A DNA stretch of 64,000 bases from contig JAYKKM010000337.1 of NCBI GenBank assembly GCA_035772405.1, positions 1,755,001-1,819,000 of the forward strand. The letters are read 5' to 3'. Position numbers and translations under genes: made by a program. The DNA is from Chrysogorgia sp. JL179-B06. Lineage: Eukaryota; Cnidaria; Anthozoa; Scleralcyonacea; Chrysogorgiidae. Positions 36,201 to 48,200 of the stretch are shown here, one piece after another (positions within the stretch are counted from its first letter, which is position 1; each line of letters opens with the position of its first letter). The notes under the pieces are model-generated. The model saw only the letters and a list, made by a program, of their open reading frames with translations. It was not told the origin of the DNA and searched no databases.

Positions 36201-39200
36201 GCCCGCGATTCCACGGCAGAGTATGTGATTGTGACGTCAGAGACTCAACACGTGACAAAGCTTTATGGAAATTATACGACAAGTTACAATAGAAAGTTTT
36301 CCCCAAGTAGCTTTATATTTATATTTATACACAACTAGCCACGTGTTGAGTCTTTGATGTCACTTTCTCTAATCGCAACCTAAACGTCCGGAAGATGTTC
36401 GAGCAATGACGGCCGTATAATCTCGTATAAAAACAGTCTGAAAAGGCGACTTCCCATGCTCGTAATTGCTTGAAATTTGGCAAGTTAAGTAAGAACACCA
36501 TGCTCTTTACTATGAAATATGTAAAAATTCGGGATACCAAAAATTTGATCACGGGGGCATTTTAATACTGGTTTTCATTTGCCATACTTCACTGGCGGAG
36601 TTCACGTTTCCAACATCCCTCATCATTAAGTTCCAATATTTCCCGACTGAAGTGGAAATACAAAACTTAATTTATCACCATGACATGACATGTATTTTTA
36701 GTCGCAGTAAGTTAGCAGTGGTGGATGAGAACAACACTTGTCTTGTTTACAACTTAAAGAATAAAGAACTATTGTTTCAGGTAATAAAGTATTCACAAGC
36801 GATGTTTGCTCAAACTAGGGGCTAATACATATGTATATACGTACATTTTAATTTTATTGACATCTCACGAACTTTTTGAGTAATAAAATAATTTAGAAAA
36901 AACTAATGATTTTAATCCTGACCTAACTCCCAGTCCCGACCTTAACCTCACTCCCAGTCCCACTCTCAATTCAAATCTCAATCTTGACCTTAATCTCACT
37001 CCCACTCAATCCAAATCTTAATCTCAATCTCGACTTTAATCTTAATCTTGAACTTAATCTTAATCTTAATCTTAATCTTGACTTTAATCTTAATCTTGAA
37101 CTTAATCTTAATCTTAATCTTAATCTTGACTTTAATCTTAATCTTGACTTTAATCTTAATCTTGACTTTAATCTTAATCTTGAACTTATTCTTAATCTTA
37201 ATCTTAATCTTGACTTTAATCTTAATCTTGACTTTAATCTTAATCTTGAACTTATTCTTAATCTTAATCTTAATCTTGACTTTAATCTTAATCTTGACTT
37301 TAATCTTAATCTTGACTTTAATCTTATTCTTAATCTTAATCTTAATCTTGACTTTAATCTTAATCTTGAACTTAATCTTAATCTTAATCTTAATCTTGAC
37401 TTTAATCTTAATCTTGACTTTAATCTTAATCTTGACTTTAATCTTAATCTTGAACTTATTCTTAATCTTAATCTTAATCTTGACTTTAATCTTAATCTTG
37501 ACTTTAATCTTAATCTTGAACTTATTCTTAATCTTAATCTTAATCTTGACTTTAATCTTAATCTTGACTTTAATCTTAATCTTGACTTTAATCTTAATCT
37601 TGAACTTATTCTTAATCTTAATCTTAATCTTGACTTTAATCTTAATCTTGACTTTAATCTTAATCTTGACTTTAATCTTAATCTTGAACTTATTCTTAAT
37701 CTTAATCTTAATCTTGACTTTAATCTTAATCTTGACTTTAATCTTAATCTTGAACTTATTCTTAATCTTAATCTTAATCTTGACTTTAATCTTAATCTTG
37801 ACTTTAATCTTAATCTTGAACTTATTCTTAATCTTAATCTTAATCTTGACTTTAATCTTAATCTTGACTTTAATCTTAATCTTGAACTTATTCTTAATCT
37901 TAATCTTAATCTTGACTTTAATCTTAATCTTGACTTTAATCTTAATCTTGAACTTAATCTTAATCTTAATCTTGACTTTAATCTTAATCTTGACTTTAAT
38001 CTTAATCTTGACTTTAATCTTAATCTTGACTTTAATCTTAATCTTGACTTTAATCTTAATCTTGACTTTAATCTTAATCTTGAACTTAATCTTAATTTTA
38101 ATCTCGCATTCTCATTCTTTTATCTCATTCTTTTATCTCATTCTTTGATTTCACTCTTTCCTTCGTCTCCCAGGAACCTGGTGCTAACAGTGTGGCATGG
38201 AACACTCACAACGAAGTAAGCAACCTTTGGTATTTCTCGTATTATTTCCATTTTACATATCGATTTTAATTAGAGAGCTATAAACTTTTGATTTTTTAGT
38301 TCCGCAAACTCATCTTCTCTCTATTTTTTCTCCTTTCTTCCAAGGACATGCTCTGTTATTCCGGAAATGGTATCCTAAATATAAAAGCGAGCAATTTTCC
38401 TGTTCACCAACAAAAGTTACAGGTAAAACTTTGATTGGAAAACTTGTATTCCACACTCAGATGAATAAGCCAGTTCGTAATATCGACTGCGCATGAAAAT
38501 GACGCGTTCTGCGTTGGGATAAAACTTATTTCAATTTATAACATTGGGCTGGGGAATTCAATATAACGAATTTGCAAGTGTAAATAGAAATGGAAATGTC
38601 TATTGTGGTTTTAGCCTGATGTTATGAATTGAAATAAGTTTTATCCCGACGCAGAACACGTCATTTTGATGTGCAATCAACATTATACGAACTGGCTTAT
38701 TGTGTCCTCGCTCGATAAATATTTCATATTTATCCTAGTTCAAGGTTACACTTGCTCTTAATTCTTACGATACTTTACCGATGATGATTTTGTTTTACAG
38801 GGCTTCGTTGTAGGTTTTAGTGGATCGAAGATCTTTTGTCTTCATGTGTATGCGATGTCTGCCGTCGAGGTACCTCAGGTGAGATAATAGTGGTGCTAGT
38901 GACACCCTGCCAATAAACAATTATTGGATGAGGCTGAGCGTGATATCAAGAATTATCCAGACCGAGGTCAATGTTATCTACCAAAGGCTGAGGTGGATAA
39001 CATTGACAGAGGTCTGAATAATTCTTGATATCACGCGTAAGCCGAATCCAATAATTGTTTTATTATACAATTATAAATGTAGAAGCTTTTAGGGAGTTTA
39101 GGAAGTAAGCCACGCAAAGACAATTACGTCACCTACAGACAATGTTTGATATTTTGTAGGTGGAAAGACATCATGAATTGTCTGTAGGTTTTTAACCAAT

Positions 39201-42200
39201 CACAATCGAGATTGTATGAGTATTGTATAATAATAGCAAATGTCTTTCCTGTTTTTATATCCCATCAATTATTTGTCATTGTATGTCTGATGAGCTGGGA
39301 GACACAGGTTCAAATCCTGGGTCAGACCTCCACTCAGGGGTCATAAAAATAATTGAGGAGAAAGTGTTGCCTTTGCAATAATATCAGCAAATGGTAAGAC
39401 TTTCGGGTCTTCTCGGATAACGACCTTAAATCGTAGGCCCTGTTGGGTATTCCGTTCACCTAAAAGAGTAATAAATCTGATGAACTAAAATATATATATA
39501 TTTTTTGTTTCATTCTTTGTTGCGGTCTAGTCCGCTTCAATGTACCAGTATTTGGAGACGAAAATGTTTAAAGAGGCGTATCAGGTGGCGTGTTTAGGAG
39601 TCACTGATGGTGATTGGAGAGCACTGGCTATGGACGCTTTGGAGGTGAGGAGTTAACTCTTTAATATTTTGTAAAATGAGGGAATGGTTATGAGAAATAT
39701 TAAATAATGGGGGGAATTTACTTCATAAACATAATTCAATGCTACTCTGGCTTAAGGTTGCGACACTCCTATTTAGTGTCGCCGTTCCTTTACCAATGCA
39801 ACATTTCTCAACATTTCTGACTTATGTAAATGCTCTCTCCGTTGAAATATATTTGAAGATCTTTAATTTATTATTTTAGGGTTTAAATTTTGATATTGCG
39901 AAAAAGGTTAGTTGTGATCATAATCAATTTCATTATCGCCATCATTATCACCATCATCTGGCGATCATTATGATCATCATCATTTCTATCATAACCGCTA
40001 TCATTATCACCATAATACCGCTATCATTACCAGAATAATCACTATTATTAGACTATCACCATCATAATCACCATCCTTATCACCATCATTATCACCATCA
40101 CCACCATCGTCACCGCTATTACTATCACCATCATTATCACAATCATTATCACCATAATAATCACCATCATAATCACCATCATCACCATCATTATCACCAT
40201 CATCACCATAATCACCATCATCACCATTATCACCGTCATAATTACCATCATCACCATCGTAATCATTATCACTATCATAATTACTATCATCATTATCACC
40301 ATCATCATTATCACCATCAATATCACCATTATTATCACCATCATAACACTGTCATTATCACCATCATTATCACCATCATTATCAGCATCATAATCACCAT
40401 CATTATCACCATCATAATCACCATCATCATAATCACCATCATTATCACCATCATAATCACCATCATAATCACCATCATTATCACCATCATAATCACCATC
40501 ATTATCACCATCATAATCACCATCATTATCACCATCATTATCACCATCATAATCACCATCATTATCACCATCATTATCACCATCATAATCACCATCATTA
40601 TCACCATATCTAATCCCTGTTCTTGTTATCTGTAGGCGTTTACAAGAGTTCGTGATCTGAAGTACTTGGAACTTCTCCACAATATTGAGGTAGATGAGGC
40701 ACTCTTATGCATGTTTTATTATGTGGCATGTTTTGTTATGTGTTTTTTTCTTATCATGCAGGAAAGAACCAAAAGGGGAGAGGCAGATAACCTTGCATTT
40801 TTAGCCGATATCCACGCATATCAGGTAAAGAAATACATGTTTTATTTGTCAAAGAAACACTCAAACTTTGTACGCGAATTGGAGTCTTGTGTACAACCTG
40901 TAACCTTTTGATGACTAGTGGGATGCTCTAACCATTGAGCTACATGGACTAAGATGATGAGTGAAGGTTACATATGTGTACAACCTGTAACATTCTGATG
41001 ACTAGTGAGATGCTCTAACCATTGAGCTACATGGATTAAGATGATGAGTGAAGGTTACACATGTGTACAACCTGTAACCTTCTGATGACCAGTGAGATGC
41101 TCTGACCAAAAATTCAGCTACTTGGCTGGTAGAATGACCGTTACGATAAGCACTGATAGCTCGTATTTGTGCAAATATTCAGACCTAGCTTAAATATTTA
41201 TCTTCATAACTTTTGATTTAATCCATTTTTAAGGGGAGATTTCAAGAAGCGGCTAAACTTTACAAGAAGACTGGAAACGAGGAGAAGGTAAAAATATCTT
41301 CCAGCGATCTCAGCAACCATAAAATTGGAGACATGGCCTGTGGCAACTAGTTTAAGATTTAGATCTTTTTGAATAGATGTTGCTCAAAACGCCAGGATGT
41401 TAACCCTCGCTTTTGAATCTACATTTGTATTGCATCTTTTAGGCTCTAGCAATGTTTTCAGATCTACGTAAGTTTGATTACGCCAAGGTACGTCATTGAT
41501 TACGTCATTGTTTCAATTATTTATCAGATTTATGAATTCAATCTGCATTTCAGCTTATATGTGTTTTTGGTTTACTAGGAGTTCATTGGATCTGGTGATG
41601 CTAAGAATGTCAAACACTTAATAAAAAAGCAAGCAGAGTGGGCGAAGACTAGCAACGATCCAAAGGCAGCCGCGTAAGACCGTCTTACTATTTGCGTGCT
41701 GTGATGTGCTATTTGCGTGTTGTAATGTACTATTTGCGTGCTGTGATGTACTATTTGCGTGCTGTGATGTACTATTTGCGTGCCGTGATGTACTATTTGC
41801 GTGGCGTGATGTACTATTTGCGCGCCGTGATGTGCTATTTGCGTGCCGTAATGTACTATTTGCGTGCTGTGATGTACTATTTGCGTGCTGTAATGTACTA
41901 TTGCGGGCTGTGATGTACTATTTGCGGGCTGTGATGTACTATTTGCGTGCCGTGATGTATTATTTGCGTGCTGTGATCTGACGCATAAGACCGTATTTGT
42001 TATATTTCTATGAGATTTAGTTGTTTTTGTTTCTGATTCAGGGATATGTACTTGACTGCCGGTGAACACCTTAAAGCCATTGAGTTAATAGGAGAGAATG
42101 GATGGGCTGACAAGTAAGAGCGGAGTTATATGCTGACAGACAGACTGAGTTGACCTCTTTTGAATCCTTGTACAGTTCTTGATTCCCTTGAATGTTTTTA

Positions 42201-45200
42201 TTCTTTTAGACTTCTGGAAGTTGGTCGAAACCTGAACAAGGCAGAGACAGAAGCTTTACAAAAATGTGCCTATTATTTCATACAGATGGATCAGGTATGT
42301 ATTATTTTCTTGGGGGTGTCTTTAGTCGCGAGCCTTCGTGTAACAAGTTGAAATATAACTCGTTAGGTTCTACGAATTGTTAATGCTCAGGAAGGTTTCT
42401 CAAAGAACGAACAGTTTATTTCTAAACTTTCTTTTTCAACTGTAGCATGATTACGCTACTGAGATGTACGTGAAGATTGGAGATTTGAAATCTCTTGTCA
42501 AGCTACACGTGGATACACGCCATTGGGATGAGGTAGTGTGTCTGATTTAATTTTTTTTCATTTTTCTTTCGTGTTGTTTAAGTCTCTGTCGTCTTCATTT
42601 CTAGGCGTTCCATCTTTTGGAAAAGCAACCAGAACTGAAGGTGAGTAAATATCTTTTTTAATCTAAGTAAGGCTTTTTGAAATGCCAATGTTTGTGTTGT
42701 ATTTCGTTTATTTCGTAGGACGAGGTGTATATTCCATACGCCAACTGGCTAGCGGAAAATGATAGATTCGATGAAGCCCAAGAAGGTAGGATTTCGAGTA
42801 TCTGAATTTAATTTATTGTTACGCGATGGTGGTGATACTGAGTGGTGATGATGGTGGTGATGGTGGTGGTAATGATGGTGGTGGTGATGATGATGATGGT
42901 GGTGATGATGGTGGTGATGCTGAGTGATGATGGTGGTGGTGGTGATGGTGGTGGTGAGGTGGTGATGATGGTGGTGATGGTGGTGGTGATGATGGTGGTG
43001 ATGATGGTGGTGAGTGATGATGGTGGTGGTGGTGATGATGATGGTTGTAATGAGTGATGATGATGATGGAGGTGATGGTGAGTTACTGAGTGGTGATGAT
43101 GGTGGTGGTGGTAATGATGGTGGTGGTGGTAATGATGATGGTGATATGATGGTGGTGCTGGTGGTTATGGTGGTGGTGATGGTGCTGGTAGTGACATAGA
43201 TGGTGATGGTTGTGACATAGATGGTGATGGTTGTGACAGAGATGTTTGTGGTAATGGTGATAATGATGATGGTGCTGGTGATAATGGTGCTGATGATAAT
43301 GATGCTGACGCCTGTGATGATGATTATAGTGATGATGGTGACAATATAGCTAAGGATGATAATTATTTCTCTATGTTCCCTTCTAGCGTTCCACAAGTCT
43401 GGTCAGCAACACAAAGCGGTTGAGGTTTTAGAACAGCTTACACATAACGCAGTCGTGGAAAACAGGTTGGATGAGTTGCATAATTTTCTAGGAGGAATTA
43501 AGAATGAATAGCTACTTTCTCTCTCATACATACAATCTCCTTGATTCATTTTTAGATTTAATGACGCTGGCTATTATTATTGGAAGTTATCAATGCAGTG
43601 TTTACATGTTGTCTTAGATAAAGGTAGGTGTTGTCGGAGCAGATAGAAGGAATTCAAAAGCTGGCACTATGAATTAATCTTTCGGATTTAAACTACGGGA
43701 AGCTTCAAGCATGTCAGGCCTTTATAAATTATTTTTAACATATCATTTTATATCTCTTTAGTTACCTACTCTAGGTTATATATTTAGATTGTATTGTAAA
43801 TGTTTAACTCGCGTGTAATTCAGTCTTTGGACTGCGAGATATGTTGATTTTATTAAATTATTTTTTATTTATCTACTGAATTGTGTTGTTTTGTGAAAAA
43901 GACGGACGGACAGAAAAACAGACAGAAATGAAATGTTTACTGTGGGAATAACTCTGAAGCTTAGACCATGTCAATGTTTCTTATCTTAGATGGTGCGACC
44001 GATGCAGAGATGCTAAGAAAATTTTACCAATATCAAACCAAAGCGGAAATTTATCATCTTTATCATTCTATCCAAAGATATACGGTTAGAGTCTCTCCTT
44101 CCATTTCTCCCTCCCTTTATCCCTTCCTTCCTCCTCCCTTCTCTACATCCCTTCTTCCCTCTCTCGCTTATCCCTCCCTTCCTACCTCCTTTCCTCCATC
44201 TTCCTCCCTCCTTAACTTCCTTGCCCTCCCTCAACTATCTCCCTCCCCTAGGTCCATCCAACCCTACTTCCCTCGCTCTCTCTTGATCACTCCCTTCATT
44301 CCATCCTCCCTCCCTTCTTCCTTCATCTCATCCTCCCTTCATCCACCCTCTCTCTCATCCATCCATCCTCCCTCTCATCCACCCTCCCTCTCATCCTTCC
44401 TTATTATTGTTTTATCTTATCTAGGATGAGCCATTTACAGATCATCTTCCCGAAGCGTTATTCAACATTGCCCGTTACCTTCTCCATTTACTATTAAAGG
44501 AAACGCCTTTGGGTATATCCAGAGTGTATCTTTTGAAATATTTTTCCTTGCACCTTATTTATTTTTTATTTTCGATTTCCCCAATCCCTTTGTCGTCTTG
44601 CCCCCCATTTTCAGTCAACTGATGTCACTAGCAGGTCACAAAACATTACTAAATCCGTTTGAAGTTCTCGGTTACTGAATATTTATCGCTTTCACTTCGT
44701 TCGAGGACTTTTTTCGTTCTTATAAATGATTTCGTAACCGATCCAAACAAAACCTAAAGTACAATGTCGTGAAAAAGGACTGGAACTAACGTACAAGACC
44801 GCGTAGGGGACTGAAACTGACGTACAAAGTCGGCCTCCATGTCCGCCATGTTTGGCTTCACTTTATGTCCGGAACATAGTCCTCCTCATGATTGATATTT
44901 ATTCTATGGTTGAGGTTGCCATCGTAGATCGTAAGATTAGTCCCTATCAGTCCCTATTAGTACCTAATAGTCACATAGATCCTAATAGTCCCTATCGGTC
45001 CCTAATAGTCCCTATCAGTACCTAATAGTCCCCATGGGTCCCTATCAGTCCATATTAGTCCCTAATAGTCCCTATCAGTCCCTAATAGTCCTATCAGTGC
45101 TTAATAATCCCTATTAGTCCCTATCAGTCCATATTAGTCCCTAATAGTCCCTATCGGTCCCTAATAGTCCCTATTAGTCCCTATTAGTGAAGTAGTATGT

Positions 45201-48200
45201 CCTTGACTTATGTAACCAGTTCAACTTTATTTGCTTTATCAAAGCAAGGGAAGCATCTCGGAGCTTACAAGATGGCGCGCTATGCATATGATAAACTACA
45301 GGTTAGCATTGTGGTTCCTTTATCAATGGGGAGTCTGTTCTATTTAATTGTCCAGGTCTTAATTTAATATCATTTTAATTGTGTCTTTTGTTTCCAGTCT
45401 CTTAAGGTACCCACCCGGTTTCAAGAACTGATCGACATTGGCAGCGTAACGATAAGGTCTAAACCATTCACTGATAACGAGGTAAAGGAAAATGGATGTA
45501 ATAAGTATAAACATGATAACACTTATTCTACTATATTATTACTATTCTGTTCACTGTATTGATTAACAATTATTCACCGAAGGCGAGGTGAATATCGGTG
45601 AATAAAAACCGAGACGAAGTCGAGGTTTTTATTCACCGATATTCACTGAGCCTGAGGTGAATAATTGTTTTAGTATAAATACACATTTTCCCATTTTCCC
45701 AGGAACAGCATTTCCTTCAAAAATACTAGTTTCTTGACTTTTTTCTCCTGTCACTTTGACAAATCGGCTGGCGGCCATCTTGAAAAAACGCTGGAGGTAA
45801 TTATCGAGAAATAATCCGAGGTAGCTCGACCAATCAGCGCACGCAATTTCTATAATGCACCTAATGTATTTATACTAAAGTGATATATTCCAAATAGTTT
45901 TGAAGAAATAACTATCACTTCATAGAATTTTCGAGCTCATAATCTTATTGTTAATTCTAATTAATCTAATTTAATTAAGCTCGTAATCAAATTGTTAACT
46001 CTAATGTTGTATACATATTTGCTAACAGCCTTGTTGTTGTTCTGTAGGAGGTTCTTCCTCTGTGCTATCGATGTTCAACGACTAATCCATTACTGAACAG
46101 CAAGGGGAACCATTGTATCAACTGCCGGCAGCCTTTTGTCTACTCATTCTCGTCCTTTGGTATGATCATTTTATTGTATGGACTATGGTTGAGTTCGTTA
46201 TCAGGCCCTTAAAATATATATACATGTTATTTACCGGCTGGGGGTGCGTATCGAGAAATATTTCCAGAGGTATTTATGAGGAGGTATTTACCAAGGGAAA
46301 TATTGTTTTTTGGTGATCATCAGTATTTCTAGTCAGTGGACAAAAAAGGAAAGTCTGTGCTTTTACATTCGTCAAAGGAAATTGAGAGTTAAGTCTCTTT
46401 TCAGATAAAAAAAAACTCACTTATATGTCTTTCAATATGTTCAATCTCGTTTCAGTTCATTTTCAAATGTTTTTAGAATATTTTACGGCTTATAAAACTA
46501 ATTTAAATCTGAAATTATGTCGAGCGATCCGCATGGGCTCATTCGGACCGCTCGTTAACCAGTTAGAAAGCAGGATTTGGTAGGATACGGATCGGGGAAA
46601 AATATAAATATTTATGAAAAGAAATAGCTTATCATTCATTTGACAGTTTATCTCAACATACGTGTATGGATAATTCAATAAATAATATAATGTCCAAGTC
46701 TAGTGCATACTCAAACTTGCCGGAGTTGTGTGAAACATCTACTTTTGACGTCGATATGACTTGTACATGGTCATTATACCGTAACTGCTCCTGTCACTGA
46801 TAGTTTTCCAATGTGCCAACTGCTTGGATTCCACGGAGCATCGTTGTACATATATGTGTACAGCTTCAACCTCGTTCTTCTGAATTCCACTCAGTTTTAT
46901 TCATGTTGTTCTTTCAGTGGAGTTCGGAAGAATGGGGTTGGGGCTGCGCGTGTGTGTTGGTGCCTCGTGAATTCCAAGCAGTTGATCTATGACTAATGTA
47001 TTTTTAATTTCAACGGGAAGGCGCCTCGCCTCGCATGGGACCTCGAGTCCCGTTCGCGCTCTTTCCGTTTGGGTATTTTTTGTATTTACTTTAATATCTA
47101 ATAAAATCGACCAAAAAAACAACAACAAAAAACACTCTGCTCTACAATATGAAATCTATCAATGATATTGGACGTCTCCTACGCACTATTTCGGCAGTAC
47201 ACCAACCTTTTACCGAATATTTGATTTGTATATCTACATTGCCGAGACGTTATGTGTTGTTCAAGGGGTATAAAAGAGTAAATATGTGTTATGTGAACGT
47301 TGTTGGAGTATGTGTCAACCTGCCAGGTCGGATTACAAAGGAAAAATACATTCTTCTATTTCAGACGTGTTGCCTCTCGTTGAGTTTGTCCTGGAAGATG
47401 GAATAAGGTGAGGAGGATTGTATTTTGATATGTTTTGTACGCGCATACCCCCGAAGGAGTAGTGGAATCAAATAAGATTGGGATTACGTAGAGTGTAGAA
47501 GACCAGATATAATCGTAGTAGACAAACAAGAGCAGAAATGCATGATAATCGATATTATTATCCCAGGAGACAACAGAGTCGGAAAGAAGGAAGGAGAAAA
47601 GATAGAGAAATATGATGAATTGAAGCGAGAGGTTAAACGACTGTGGTCGATGAGGAAGGTAGAAGTAGTTCCAGTTGTAGTTGGAGCTCTAGGAGCTGTG
47701 AGTAAAAAGTTTGAACAGTGGATAGAAAAGATTGGAATCAAGGTGAAGATTGAGCAAATCCAGAAAACGACGCTACTTGGAACAGCAAGGATTCTAAGAA
47801 AAACATTAGAAAGCTAAACAACCCAGTGTCACCTTAGTCTACTGTGTGTAGACAGCTGCCATTGATGAACACCAACCGAACATCAAGTTGTGCGAAGAAG
47901 ACAATAGTAATGATGATGATAATGATGATGATATTGATAATGGTGATGATGATGATAACGATGATGATAAAGATAATAATAATAATAATGATGATAATGA
48001 TAATGATGACTGTTCTTCCTAAATTTGGATTTTATTGTTCTTAGTGATGCCGAAGCAGTGAAACTTATTGAAGCTGACGTGCCTCCAAACAGAACGAAAG
48101 AGAAATCTAAATGGAACGAAGTTGATATGGGCAGTATCCTTGATGGCTTCAAATAGGTTTTGTAGATATTTCAAGATCACTGACCCAGCTGTTGTGGTCT

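Noticed and set aside
36984..38219. 411-codon open frame
   Set aside because: Product of a hexamer satellite whose unit length is divisible by three; lies in an IFT122 intron, no start context or domain.
42749..43396. Histidine-rich minus-strand frame
   Set aside because: Translation of the GATGGTGGT microsatellite in IFT122 intron 35.
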